Part shown: positions 30,430 to 41,800 of the stretch, in pieces
How positions within the stretch are numbered: the first letter of the stretch is position 1
Layout: the number at the start of each line of letters is the position of its first letter
Source: Exilibacterium tricleocarpae
GTDB taxonomy: Bacteria; Pseudomonadota; Gammaproteobacteria; Pseudomonadales; Cellvibrionaceae
DNA length: 64,000 nucleotides
Reading direction: 5' to 3'
NCBI RefSeq assembly: GCF_007004655.1
Contig: NZ_ML660088.1
Location: 124,001-188,000 of the forward strand
Translations under genes and position numbers: made by a program
The notes under the pieces: generated by a model
The model's database searches: none
The model's input: only the letters and a program-made list of their open reading frames with translations
Told to the model about the DNA's origin: nothing

Positions 30430-30524
30430 GCCAGGAAGATAGCGGAAAGGCACTTTTGCAAACACGCCCTATAAATACCCTATGAAAAGCATATCGCTCT
30501 TGGGTGGCGTGAATTCAGGGGATA

Positions 30525-30552
30525 AAAAAGCCCGGCAAATGCCGGGCTTTTT
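30525..30552. terminator. terminator hairpin (GCCCGGCA type, copy 1)
   Basis: AAAAAGCCCGGCA and TGCCGGGCTTTTT form a 13-bp stem with a 2-base loop, usable on both strands. A second copy of the same core follows tRNA-Ser at 30748-30785. Confidence 0.75.
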
Positions 30553-30630
30553 GTAGAAAGCGTCTTAACTTTGGATAGAGTGCGCTGGGGGGATAAAAAA
30601 GAACGCAGTGAACTGGAGCCAGGGATTTAA

Positions 30631-30709
30631 TGATTACAGCCTAAGGGCTGTAATCACCCCTGCGGGGCTTCGGCGCCGACGCGCCTCGTTACAAATGCTG
30701 CGCATTTGT
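30631..30709. repeat. array of four short hairpins
   Basis: Four stem-loops follow one another: TGATTACAGCC-TAAG-GGCTGTAATCA (30631-30656), CCCC-TGC-GGGG (30657-30667), GGCGC-CGAC-GCGCC (30672-30685) and ACAAATGC-TGC-GCATTTGT (30691-30709). Loops are 3-4 bases. No gene is present. Function unknown. Confidence 0.6.
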
Positions 30710-30731
30710 CGAACAAGGGTTCGAACCAAGG

Positions 30732-30801
30732 CCTCCCTCTCCGCCATCCACAAAAAAGCCCGGCAGATGCCGGGCTTTTTTGTGGATGGCGGAGAGGGAG
30801 G
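30732..30801. repeat. 34-bp inverted repeat joining tRNA-Ser 3' end and its terminator
   Basis: 30732-30765 and 30768-30801 pair over 34 bases with a 2-base loop. The core is a GCCCGGCA terminator with six T. The outer part of the right arm is the acceptor end of tRNA-Ser; the left arm is an inverted copy of that end, with a T-arm remnant GGTTCGAACC beyond it. Confidence 0.8.
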
Positions 30802-30876
30802 GATTCGAACCCTCGATCAGGTTTCCCCGATACTCCCTTAGCAGGGGAGCGCCTTCGACCACTCGGCCACCTCTCC
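30787..30876 (-). tRNA. tRNA-Ser(GCT)
   Basis: A 90-nt class II tRNA with encoded CCA: acceptor GGAGAGG, anticodon loop CTGCTAA (GCT), a long variable arm (TATCGGGGAAACCTGAT) and T arm with GGTTCGAATCC. It lies upstream of csrA, as in many gammaproteobacteria. Confidence 0.95.
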
Positions 30877-31066
30877 AACGGAGCGGCATAATACCACATT
30901 ACACACAAAATCAAAGGCTTGTATGCGGCTAAATAATCGCTGGCACAGCACAAAACGAAGGCTGCCGGATCGCCAACTACCGGACTCTCAACCGGCATTA
31001 AACGACTCGATGAAGGGAAGCCCAGCTCAGTAGGGTAAGTACCGAGCCGGACAGACTACGACATGA

Positions 31067-31261
31067 TCAGCCGGTTTGCTGATCCTGCTGTTCCTGCTTT
31101 TCGCGTTGAATTCGCTGGTAAATTTCTTCGCGGTGAACGGCGATTTCTTTTGGTGCGTTAACACCTATGCGAACCTGGTTACCTTTTACACCTAGTACGG
31201 TGACGGTAACCTCATCGCCGACCATTAAGGTCTCGCCAATGCGGCGCGTCAATATCAACAT
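31067..31261 (-). CDS. csrA: carbon storage regulator CsrA
   Basis: This 64-residue protein begins [20 protein letters not shown] and includes [25 protein letters not shown], the full CsrA sequence. It binds GGA motifs in mRNA leaders and controls carbon storage, motility and biofilm. The ATG at 31261 has AAAGGAG seven bases upstream; the longer frame to 31294 is not used. The gene lies after lysC, as in Pseudomonas. Confidence 0.97.
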   Translation of the reverse strand: MLILTRRIGETLMVGDEVTVTVLGVKGNQVRIGVNAPKEIAVHREEIYQRIQREKQEQQDQQTG

Positions 31262-31544
31262 ATATATCTCCTTTATATCATCCTGTGAGAACAACGGTTT
31301 TCTGTGAGAAACTTACACTACCTAAGCTGTTGCCCTAACCCGTTGCCGGTTACCTTAACCTGCCCCTGTGTCGCCGATTTTTTTGTTGCTATTGGCGCTG
31401 CTACCTTCAGTATTGCCCAGCTTAGTAAAATTGGAAAATAAAACCTTCTCTATAGACCCTATAATTTTGTTATGGTTTCAGGTTGTACCTATTAGCCTGA
31501 GTTCTAAGCATTTCACTACGTTTTACTGGAAATTACCAGCAAAA

Positions 31545-32783
<1,239 letters not shown>

Positions 32784-32961
32784 CCGCGGGCTTATCCCAG
32801 AATCAAGTCAAACCAACATCCGTCAACAACCGGAACTCAAGTAAAAACAGTGGATTGCGATCAAAAAAAGGGCCGCCAATTAAACACTAGTTTGGCGCCA
32901 AAGTTAACCAACTTATTGGAATAATGAAAGCTTATACTTCACAAAAACCAACTTAGCCGCA

Positions 32962-35562
32962 CTAACCCACCAGCTGAGTTTTTACCCATTCCGGCACGGC
33001 ACCCAAAACCGCCGGCAGACTGGCGACATCGGAACCGCCCCCCTGGGCCATGTCCGCCCGCCCGCCACCTTTGCCGCCTACCTGAGCGGCTACATGTTTC
33101 ATCAGGTCACCGGCTTTCACCCGTTTGGTCAGGTTTTTGGTCACACCCGCCACCAGTGCCACCTTATCGCCCGTCACCGCCGCCAGCAACACCACCGCCG
33201 GCTCCAGCTTGTTTTTGAGCTGGTCAGCGGTATCGCGCAACGACTTGGCATCGGCCCCCTCGAGGTTTACCGCCAGCACATTTACACCGTCAATATTCAC
33301 CGCCTGTGTCTGCAAATCACCGCTGGCGGCACTGGCCAGTTTGGCTTTTAGCACTGCGATTTCTTTCTCCGCAGCCCGGTTTTGCTGTACCAGTTGAGCC
33401 AGTTTGTCAGTCAGTGTCTCGGTATTGGTCTTCAGCAGACCCGCGGCCCGCTCTACCTGCGCCTGAGTGCGGTCAAACAGCGCCAGGGCCCCGGCGCCGG
33501 TTACCGCTTCGATACGGCGCACCCCGGCGGCAATCCCCGACTCCGATACAACACGCAGCAGACCGATATCACCGGTGCGCTCGACGTGGGTGCCGCCACA
33601 CAGCTCCACGGAAAAGCCCTGCCCCATAGTCAATACCCGCACTTCATCGCCGTACTTTTCGTCAAACAGTGCCATAGCGCCGCGCGCGATGGCGGTATCC
33701 ATATCGCAAAGTTCGATTTGCACCGGGGAATTGAGGCGGATCTGTTCGTTGACCAGTTGCTCGATCGTCTTCAACTGTGCCGCACTGACCGGCTCAAAAT
33801 GCGAAAAATCAAAGCGCAGCCGCTGCGAATCCACCAGCGACCCTTTCTGGGTCACATGCTGCCCCAGGACCTGCCGCAGCGCCGCGTGCAGCAGGTGCGT
33901 GGCGGAGTGGTTGAGGGCCGTATCCCGGCGCACGCCGGCATCCACCTCGGCGTCGAGACTGTCCCCCACTTTGATATGACCTTCCAGCAGACAGCCATGG
34001 TGCAGATGGTTGCCGCCGCCTTTGGTGCAATCGCGCACTTCGAAACGGCTGCCGGCCCCGGACAGAAAACCGGTATCCCCCACCTGCCCCCCCGCTTCGG
34101 CATAAAAGGGCGTGCGGTCCAACACGATAACCCCCTGCTCGCCGGCCTTCAGGCTGTCCACCGGGCCCTGTTCGCTCAACAGCGCCACCACTTTGCCGCT
34201 CTCGGCCAGTGAATCGTAACCGAGAAAATCGGTGTCGCCCTCCAGATTCAGACTGGCCGTGTAATCCACTTTAAAACTGCCTGCCGCGCGAGCGCGGGCG
34301 CGCTGCTGCTCCATACAGGTTTCATAGCCGCCCATGTCCAGCGTTAACCCCCGCTCGCGGGCAATATCGTTGGTGAGGTCGGCCGGGAAGCCATAGGTAT
34401 CATAGAGATTGAACACCACGGCGCCGGGTATTTCCGTTCCCTTGAGGTCCACCAACGCCGCCTCGAGCACCGCCATACCCTTATCGAGGGTTTTCTCAAA
34501 CTGTTCCTCTTCGGCGAGCAGAACCTTTTCGATGCGGGCCTGCTGCTCGACCAACTCCGGATAGGCGGGGCCCATTTCCGCGGCCAGCGCCGCCACCAGC
34601 CGATGGAAAAACGCCTTTTTCTGCCCCAGTTTATGCCCGTGGCGGATAGCCCGGCGAATAATGCGCCGCAGTACATAACCGCGGCCTTCATTGGCGGGAA
34701 TGACGCCATCGGCGACTAAAAACGCACAGGATCGAATATGATCGGCAATCACACACAGGGATTTGCTGTTCGAATCCCTTGCACCGGTTACCTCAACTGC
34801 CGCCTGCAACAGATGTTGAAACAGGTCGATCTCATAGTTGCTGTGTACCCCCTGCATAACCGCGGCGATGCGCTCGAGCCCCATACCGGTGTCCACTGAG
34901 GGTTTGGGCAGCGGTACCAGTTCGCCATCGGGCTGGCGCTCGTACTGCATAAACACCAGGTTCCATATCTCGATATAGCGATCCAGATCATCGTTGTCGC
35001 TGCCCGGCGGTCCGCCGGGCACCGCTTCCCCGTGGTCGTAGAAAATCTCCGAGCAGGGACCGCAGGGACCGGTATCACCCATCTGCCAAAAGTTGTCCTC
35101 GTCGAGGCGGGAAAAGCGCGCCGGATCAATACCGATTTCATCCATCCAGATGGCGGCCGCCTCGTCGTCGGAGACATGCACGGTCACCCACAGGCGCGCC
35201 GGCGGCAGGCCGAGCACCGCGGTCAAAAACTGCCAGGCAAAACGGATGGCATCGCGCTTGAAATAATCGCCAAAGCTGAAGTTACCGAGCATTTCGAAAA
35301 ACGTGTGGTGGCGCGCCGTGTAGCCGACGTTCTCCAGGTCGTTGTGCTTGCCGCCGGCCCGCACACAGCGCTGGGAACTGGCGGCACGGGTGTAGGGGCG
35401 CTTGTCGGCGCCGAGAAATACGTCTTTGAATTGATTCATCCCCGCGTTGGTAAACAATAGCGTGGGATCATCGGCAGGCACCAGAGAGCTGCTCGGCACC
35501 CGGGTATGGCCCTGACTTTCGAAAAACTTCAAAAAAGCGTCGCGTATTTCTGCGCTCTTCAT
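32962..35562 (-). CDS. alaS: alanyl-tRNA synthetase
   Basis: This 866-residue class II synthetase has [39 protein letters not shown], the editing-domain [11 protein letters not shown] and CGGTHV zinc residues, and a C-Ala domain. It charges tRNA-Ala and clears Ser/Gly errors. The frame runs to 35673, but [11 protein letters not shown] (35562) is the family start. The ribosome binding site is weak. Confidence 0.97.
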   Translation of the reverse strand: MKSAEIRDAFLKFFESQGHTRVPSSSLVPADDPTLLFTNAGMNQFKDVFLGADKRPYTRAASSQRCVRAGGKHNDLENVGYTARHHTFFEMLGNFSFGDYFKRDAIRFAWQFLTAVLGLPPARLWVTVHVSDDEAAAIWMDEIGIDPARFSRLDEDNFWQMGDTGPCGPCSEIFYDHGEAVPGGPPGSDNDDLDRYIEIWNLVFMQYERQPDGELVPLPKPSVDTGMGLERIAAVMQGVHSNYEIDLFQHLLQAAVEVTGARDSNSKSLCVIADHIRSCAFLVADGVIPANEGRGYVLRRIIRRAIRHGHKLGQKKAFFHRLVAALAAEMGPAYPELVEQQARIEKVLLAEEEQFEKTLDKGMAVLEAALVDLKGTEIPGAVVFNLYDTYGFPADLTNDIARERGLTLDMGGYETCMEQQRARARAAGSFKVDYTASLNLEGDTDFLGYDSLAESGKVVALLSEQGPVDSLKAGEQGVIVLDRTPFYAEAGGQVGDTGFLSGAGSRFEVRDCTKGGGNHLHHGCLLEGHIKVGDSLDAEVDAGVRRDTALNHSATHLLHAALRQVLGQHVTQKGSLVDSQRLRFDFSHFEPVSAAQLKTIEQLVNEQIRLNSPVQIELCDMDTAIARGAMALFDEKYGDEVRVLTMGQGFSVELCGGTHVERTGDIGLLRVVSESGIAAGVRRIEAVTGAGALALFDRTQAQVERAAGLLKTNTETLTDKLAQLVQQNRAAEKEIAVLKAKLASAASGDLQTQAVNIDGVNVLAVNLEGADAKSLRDTADQLKNKLEPAVVLLAAVTGDKVALVAGVTKNLTKRVKAGDLMKHVAAQVGGKGGGRADMAQGGGSDVASLPAVLGAVPEWVKTQLVG

Positions 35563-35972
35563 AAATACCGTACCGTTATCAATAGCTGAACTGTCGCCGG
35601 GACCGACCCCGGCACCGCCGTGGCGGTCACCCGGGCGGGCGCTAAGTATATAGGGAACCGGCGACATATTCACCGGCAGCGGTCGAATCGGCAGAACCTT
35701 TGATCTGAGTCAAAGCCATCAGCCGCGATTTCCGCTTATGCTGCCGGTTCCAAGCGTGCCGCCCCGGAGATTACCCGATGGACGACTCACAAGTGTGGAA
35801 AAACCTTGGTATTGTGATCCTGTGCCTGGGCGCACTGGCAGTCGTTCTGATCGTGCTGGCCAACCTCTTCTAGCGATCCGAATCCGCGGTCATCTGTAAC
35901 CGCAGCGGGTCCCGGGTGCTCAATAGACCGTAACTTGGAGGCTAGGACCTATTGGCCGGAACTTAACGACCC
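35563..35972. other. spacer between alaS and the HIT gene, with one small ORF
   Basis: Within this gap only a 31-codon ORF at 35778-35873 is convincing. The rest carries short GC-rich palindromic stretches but no clear promoter or RNA gene. Confidence 0.5.
35778..35873 (+). CDS. 31-residue membrane protein candidate
   Basis: This short frame begins MDDSQVWKNLGIVILCLG, and its last two-thirds is one hydrophobic segment ending VLIVLANLF. GGAG lies eight bases before the ATG. It is divergent from alaS and convergent with the HIT gene. It resembles other small membrane proteins in shape only; no homologue is known to me. Confidence 0.45.
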   Translation: MDDSQVWKNLGIVILCLGALAVVLIVLANLF

Positions 35973-36338
35973 CTAGAATCCCAGATCGTTCTCGGCAAAT
36001 GCTTTGCCCGCCAGCAGATGCAGGTGCAGGTGGAACACGGTTTGCCCGGCCCCGGTGCCGTTGTTGATCACTACCCGAAAAGCCTCTTCCACGCCCACCT
36101 GGCGGGCGATATCGCCGACCTTCAGCAACAGGTGTCCCAACAGCGCCTGATCGGCCGCGCCGGCATCGGCCAGGCGGGGGATGGGTTGCCGCGGAATAAT
36201 CAGCAGGTGGGTGGGCGCTTTCGGCGCGATATCCCGAATGCAGATACAGTCGTCATCCTCGTAAAGGATATCGGCGGGAATATCGCCGTTGATAATGCGG
36301 GTAAATATTGACGGTTCCGGCGCGGATGCTTCTGTCAT
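35973..36338 (-). CDS. HIT-family nucleotide-binding protein (HinT-like)
   Basis: This 121-residue protein has the HIT motif HLHLHLLAG at its C-terminus, with FTRIINGDIPADILYEDDDC and APTHLLIIPRQPI before it. Such proteins hydrolyse purine nucleoside phosphoramidates. Length is typical for HinT. It is followed at its 5' side by the Trm112-like gene on the same strand. Confidence 0.93.
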   Translation of the reverse strand: MTEASAPEPSIFTRIINGDIPADILYEDDDCICIRDIAPKAPTHLLIIPRQPIPRLADAGAADQALLGHLLLKVGDIARQVGVEEAFRVVINNGTGAGQTVFHLHLHLLAGKAFAENDLGF

Positions 36339-36361
36339 GGCGACAACCTTTTTCTAGCGTT

Positions 36362-36556
36362 TCAGCGTTTTTGCTTTTCTTCCTCGGTCAAGTGCCGGGC
36401 CTGTGTCTCCAGCATGACCGGAATGCCATCGCGAATCGGATAGGCCAGCCCGCTCGCCTTGCAGACCAGTTCCTGGTTTTCCTTGTCGTATTCGAGTGGG
36501 GCTTTAGTCACGGGACAAACCAGGATGCTTAGTAGTTTCTGATCGATCATAGTCAT
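36362..36556 (-). CDS. Trm112-like protein (YcaR family)
   Basis: This 64-residue protein has [40 protein letters not shown], the Trm112/YcaR zinc-ribbon-like fold. Family members aid methyltransferases or lie in LPS operons; here the neighbours are HIT and M23 genes. The ATG at 36550, two codons in, is an equal alternative. Confidence 0.9.
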   Translation of the reverse strand: MTMIDQKLLSILVCPVTKAPLEYDKENQELVCKASGLAYPIRDGIPVMLETQARHLTEEEKQKR

Positions 36557-36620
36557 ACTTAGATGTAAAGTCAGGGTTCAAAGTCAGGCGCTATGGTACA
36601 CCGGCACCGGCGCCCCGTCT

Positions 36621-37448
36621 CTAGTCTGGCCCCGGCATATCCCCCACCAGCAACTGCGGGTCGACCCGAAACTCGAACCAGTTCATACGCCAATCCAGGT
36701 GGGGGCCCGTGGCCCGACCGGTGGCACCCACCTCGGCAATGGCCTGACCCTGGCTGATCTCCTGCCCCGACTCCACCAGTATCTTACTGAGGTGGATGAA
36801 TGTGGAAGAGAGACCGTGACCGTGATCGAGGATCAAGGTGCCGCCGGAGAAAAACATGTCGTCGTAAGCAAGGGTAACTTTCCCCGCCGCCGGCGCGCGT
36901 ACCGGGGTACCGGTGGGCGCCGCCACATCCACGCCGTAATGGGGCCGGCGCGGCTCGCCGTTGTAGTAGCGCTGGCTGCCGTAAACACCGGTCACCGGAC
37001 CCTGCAAAGGCCAGATAAACCCCTGCAGGAAATCCTGGCGAGGCAAGTCCTGCCGGCGCGCCTCGCGCGCCAGGGCCGCCTCCCGGCGGATGCGCGCGAG
37101 CGCCTCGGACGGCGGATTGACGGTCTTCTTGGGCACCCCCTCGATTCGCTGGATATTGTACTGGCGCTGTTTTACGGCAAACCGGTGTTCGGCCACCGCC
37201 CCGGTTTGGCTGTGTACCCGAATCACCGCCTCAGGGGCGGCATCCCGATCCAAGCCGACCACGAAGTGCCCCTGTTCCGTGGTCCTGAGGCGACGGCCGG
37301 CAAAACTGACCTGCGCCTGCGGCGCCACCCGGCCAACCAGCGTGGCCCCCTGCTGCCATACACCTTCGATTTCCAGACCGGAGCAGGCGCCACTGCCGGC
37401 CAGGCATAGCCCAACCACCAAGCCTTGCAGTTTACCTTTGACACTCAT
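36621..37448 (-). CDS. M23-family peptidase, exported
   Basis: This 275-residue protein has an N-terminal signal-like segment (LQGLVVGLCLAGSGACSGLE), a beta domain and a C-terminal M23 domain (about 150-270) with PHYGVDVAAPTGTPVRAPAA (HxxxD), a DHGHGLSSTFIHLSK segment and ATGRATGPHLDWRMN. The usual final HxH reads HLD, as in one M23 subgroup. It probably cuts or binds cell-wall cross-links in the periplasm. The signal may be a lipoprotein signal with Cys22. Confidence 0.9.
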   Translation of the reverse strand: MSVKGKLQGLVVGLCLAGSGACSGLEIEGVWQQGATLVGRVAPQAQVSFAGRRLRTTEQGHFVVGLDRDAAPEAVIRVHSQTGAVAEHRFAVKQRQYNIQRIEGVPKKTVNPPSEALARIRREAALAREARRQDLPRQDFLQGFIWPLQGPVTGVYGSQRYYNGEPRRPHYGVDVAAPTGTPVRAPAAGKVTLAYDDMFFSGGTLILDHGHGLSSTFIHLSKILVESGQEISQGQAIAEVGATGRATGPHLDWRMNWFEFRVDPQLLVGDMPGPD

Positions 37449-37841
37449 TGGTACAACCCCATATTTTGCAACAATATAATCACTTTACACCGCTGTGCCG
37501 TATCTTTGCTGCGATTTCATCAGTCCCGGCGCCCAACGGCTGTTGCTCGCTAAACCCCAACGGCCAGCAGCCGTCCGCTATATCCTGGCGACCAATAGCG
37601 GCGGCTCTTTCCATTTGCCGCTCTCCATCAGCCACTCCCCAGGAGACCAGCGTCTATATACCCCGACATCTGCCAATCCCCCTGGCGCCAACAGGCTTTT
37701 GCCGGTGGTTATGTTTGAACATATTCGGGCTAACACTTTTGCACCAACCTTCTCTTACCGACACTTTTCAATAAACATTTCCTCACCAACAACGTTATCA
37801 TTAAGGCTCCACAACTGTAAAACCCGTGTTGCTTGCAGCTT
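37449..37841. other. divergent spacer between M23 peptidase and YheT-like gene
   Basis: About 390 bases between two divergent genes. I see no RNA gene, repeat or clear operator. It must hold both promoters. Confidence 0.4.
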
Positions 37842-38834
37842 ATGTCAGATGCTATACCCGAACCGTCCCCGCCCGCGTTTGTCCCACCGCGCTGGTTGCG
37901 CAGCCCCCATGTGCAAAATATCACCTCGAGTGTCGGTTTGCGCAAGTGGCTGGTACACCACCAGGCCAGAACCCTGCGGCAAAAAACCGAGGATTGTATC
38001 TTAACGTGCGATGACGTGCGGCTACACGGCGAACTGAGCCGACACCCGGATGCCGCGGCCGGCATGGTATTGTTGTTTCACGGCTGGGAAGGTTCGAGTC
38101 GATCGACCTATGTGGTATCGGCGGCGACCCATCTGTTTAAGCTCGGCTACAATGTTTTTCGGCTTAACTTTCGCGACCATGGCGACAGCCACCGCCTCAA
38201 CCGCGGCCTGTTTAATTCAACCCTGATCGAGGAGGTAGTCACAGCAGTGGGCGCCGTGCAGCAGCAATTCCCTCACCCGCGCTACTACCTGGCCGGTTTT
38301 TCCCTCGGCGGCAACTTCGCCCTGCGCACCGCGCTGCGCGCGCCCGAGCGCGGCATTCAGCTCGATCGGGTCGTGGCGGTCTGTCCGGTGATCGATCCGG
38401 CCAGCGCCATGGCCGCGCTCGAGAACGGCAGGTTTTTCTACCATCAATACTTCGTCAGTAAATGGAAACAATCGCTCGGCAGAAAGCTGCGCCATTTTCC
38501 GGAGTACAACTACGGCGAGGCGTTGCGCCGAATCAAGACGCTGCGGGGAATGAACAATCACTTTATTCCCAAATACACCCAGTATCAAAAGGTGGAGGAC
38601 TACTTCGACGCCTATACACTGACCGGCGATCGACTGGCTTCGCTGCAGGTAGATACCACCATTATTCACAGTCGGGACGACCCGATCATCCTTCACGATG
38701 ACTTTGCCAAACTGGCCGCCTCGCGGCACCTGCGCGTGGAGACCACTCCCTACGGAGCTCACTGCGCCTTCCTGGAAAACAGCCGCCTGGGCAGTTGGGC
38801 CGATCGGCGGCTCGGTGAGATATTCAGCGCCTAG
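37842..38834 (+). CDS. alpha/beta hydrolase (YheT family)
   Basis: This 330-residue protein has PPRWLRSPHVQNITSSVGLR (YheT start), VLLFHGWEGSSRSTYVVSAA, the nucleophile elbow GFSLGGN, HSRDDPI with the acid, and GAHCAFLEN with the His. YheT enzymes are esterase-like; the substrate is unknown. The ATG at 37842 is preferred to the TTG at 37833. The gene is convergent with the adhesin. Confidence 0.92.
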   Translation: MSDAIPEPSPPAFVPPRWLRSPHVQNITSSVGLRKWLVHHQARTLRQKTEDCILTCDDVRLHGELSRHPDAAAGMVLLFHGWEGSSRSTYVVSAATHLFKLGYNVFRLNFRDHGDSHRLNRGLFNSTLIEEVVTAVGAVQQQFPHPRYYLAGFSLGGNFALRTALRAPERGIQLDRVVAVCPVIDPASAMAALENGRFFYHQYFVSKWKQSLGRKLRHFPEYNYGEALRRIKTLRGMNNHFIPKYTQYQKVEDYFDAYTLTGDRLASLQVDTTIIHSRDDPIILHDDFAKLAASRHLRVETTPYGAHCAFLENSRLGSWADRRLGEIFSA

Positions 38835-38853
38835 CGCCGGCCGTCCCGGCTAA

Positions 38854-41800
38854 CTACTGATCCACAGACAGGTTATTGTTGTTCAACAGGTTATCGAGAA
38901 TCTGGTTGTTATCTGTCAGCCCGAAAGTCAAGTCACTGTTCTGCACCACAATAGTCTGGTCGGGCGACGTGAAATCACCGCCGTCGGCGTCAATCACCAC
39001 CCGGGTATCATCGGCGGCGCCGTCGGCATCAAAATCACCCAGCGTCAGTTGAATAAAATCCGCCAGGGAGGCCTCCGGGTCTTCCTCACCATTGAGGAGA
39101 TCGCGCAGATCGAGCACATCGCCATCCGCTGTAGAAAAATCGACAATTGTATCCGTACCGCCGTCGGCGTCAGCGGCAGCCCAGGCAAATACGTCGGCCC
39201 CGCTTCCTCCGCTCAGGCTGTCGGCTCCGCTACCGCCAAGCAGAATGTCATCGCCGTCGCCGCCAAATAAAATATCATTGCCGGCGTCGCCGATCAGTGT
39301 GTCGTCACCGGCGCCGGCCACCAGTGTATCGGCGCCGTTGCCGGCCACGAGAATTTCATCTTCTCCGGTGCCCGTCAACGTATTGCCGTTGACAACCACA
39401 ACATCGGCCCTGGCGGTATCCTGGTCGCCGCCCTCGCTAATCGTGTAATCAAAGCCCGCCAGGCGATCGACAGACACCCACAGGTCGTAGTCGCCGCTGT
39501 CGGCATTGCTAAAAGAGGTAATCTGCAGATAGTACTCACCATCGGCCTCGGCGGTGTACTCCAGATAGGCGTCCCGTGCGTTTGCCGAGCCCGCTCCCCC
39601 CAGCGAAGCCGGCGCGTCATCATTCGAACTGATTAGGTTACCGGCGCTGTCGTAGAGAAAAATAACGGTGTCCACACTGACATCGGCACCGCCGTTGGCA
39701 TGGCCGTTATCGATGTCAAAGATAACCCGCTCACCGCGATCCAGGCTGATTTTGATCCAGTCCTGATCTTTGCCACCGGCCGCCACCAGCTGCCCGGAGT
39801 ACTTGACACTCAACATGGTGGCATCGGCAACATTAGCCGCATCGGCAGCGCCGACAAAACCAAACTCGGAGCGGTCGATCTCCGTGGCGGTGGCGAGGCT
39901 GCCGTTAAGTTCATTGGTCTCGCTGTCGGCGGGGTTCTCGACTATCTCACCGGCCTCGGCCTTGGTAAAGGAAACCACACCGCCGGCAAAAGCCACAGTG
40001 CCGCCGTTGGCGTTGGACACACCGGTGACTTGCTGCGCGCCGTTGCCCGAATCATTGTTCAACAGCGCCAGGCCGGGAATCTCAATCACCGGCCCCTCGT
40101 CGACGTTGGTTAGAATAATGTCCCGGTTGGCATCGAGGTTCGCCACATAGTCCAGGGTCACCACCATATCGATGGTGGTGGTGTCGCCGTCGCCGTCGAC
40201 GACACTGAACGTAATGGTTTCCTGTTCGCCCTGGATCGTCTGATCCAGACTGACATAGTAACGGTATTCGCCGGTAACAAAGTTAAAATCCAAAAACGCG
40301 CCTTTGGGCGTATTGATGGTCGTGCTTTGCGCATCGCCCGGCGTATAGGTGTAAACGACGCCGTCGATGGTAATGGCATTGATGTAACCGCCGTCGGCAC
40401 CGGTGATCACACCATCGCCGCCGGTGCCCGCCAGAATGGATATGTCACCGGCCACAACACCGCCGTCGATGGTGCTCAGCAACGTGGACGCCAGGTCTTC
40501 GGCATTCGACAGCGTGATCGCGTAATCTTCGTTGCCATCGTTGTTGCCGTCGTCGTCGGGATAGGCCACCGGCTGCAACGACCCTAACCCGGCATCGCCG
40601 ATACCGATGCCGAAAGAGAGGTCCACATTATTGTCCTGTAAGAACTGAATCCAGCTGGCTTCACCGGCCGCATCAATTTCATTGCCGGCGGTGGGTTCGC
40701 CGTCGGAGACGAAATAGACAACCGTCTTATCGGCCGGCGGCGGCGCGTAACCGGACATGACCTCATTGAGCGCGGCATCGTAAGCGGTCTCACCACCGGT
40801 CGCCACCGCCTGGAGATAGTCCACCGCACCGTTGATATCATCCACATACCAGGCGGACTTGTTGGCGGCATCGGCAAAGTCGACAATCTGTACATTGACG
40901 TTGCCGGCTTTGTCATAGGCATCAAACAACTGCTCAAGCGCATCCTTGGCGATATCCATACGCGTGCGGCCGTTTTCGTCGCTGTTCATGCTGCCGGAGC
41001 GGTCGAGCACAATCACCAGGTTGAAACTCGAGGCGCCGGAACCATCGTCGAGCGTGACATTGATATCGCTGCCCTGGGGAGCATCGTCCAGTATATTCAC
41101 CGAGAGCGTGGAACTGGCCGATTGCCCGGTTAAGGTATTCTCAACGGTGTAACTGAAGGCTTCCAGATCATTGACACCTTCGGTGGCACTGGTTTGTAAC
41201 ACGTACTCATAATCACCGGCCTGCTGGCCGGCGACAGCCGCGGTATAGACCGTCAGCACACCCAGCGGCGTGGTCACCGTGATAATGCCGTCGCCGTCGC
41301 TGTCGGTCTGTCCCGCCACTTCGGTAATTTGGGTGACCGCACTGATGCCGGTGTCGTTATCCAGTAAATTACCGCTGGCGCGGGTCGCCGCCACGCCCGC
41401 TTCGGTGCCGGTGGGCAGACCGGCTTCACTGACCTCAGCCGCATCGGCATTGCCGCCGAGCAACTCGTGTTGCACGGAAAGCACTGCAGTATCGGTATCG
41501 CCGTCGATATCCGACAACTGATAGGTAAATTCATCCAGGGGCAAAGATGAGTTATCAACGCCAAATCTCAAGCCGTTGACACGGATTAGTGAAGTGTCGG
41601 CTTCAACGACAATGTAGCGAATCGTGTCCAGGCCGGCGTCGATATTAGCGGCGGCCGCCTGTGACGGATCACCGGTAACAGTGCCATTGGTCACCAGGTT
41701 ACCGTTTTCATCGAACGCATACCAATCGGCGGATTCGATCGGACGGATACTGGTAAAATCAACAATGGCCAGTGACGAATCGGCGCCTAAATCGAGCACC

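Noticed and set aside
30608-30841. Short frames over the hairpin array and tRNA-Ser
   Set aside because: They translate tRNA and terminator sequence; repeats of such sequence in protein databases are annotation artefacts.
37495-38004. 169-codon plus-strand frame before the YheT-like gene
   Set aside because: It overlaps the hydrolase in another frame, is low in recognisable structure and lacks a ribosome binding site.
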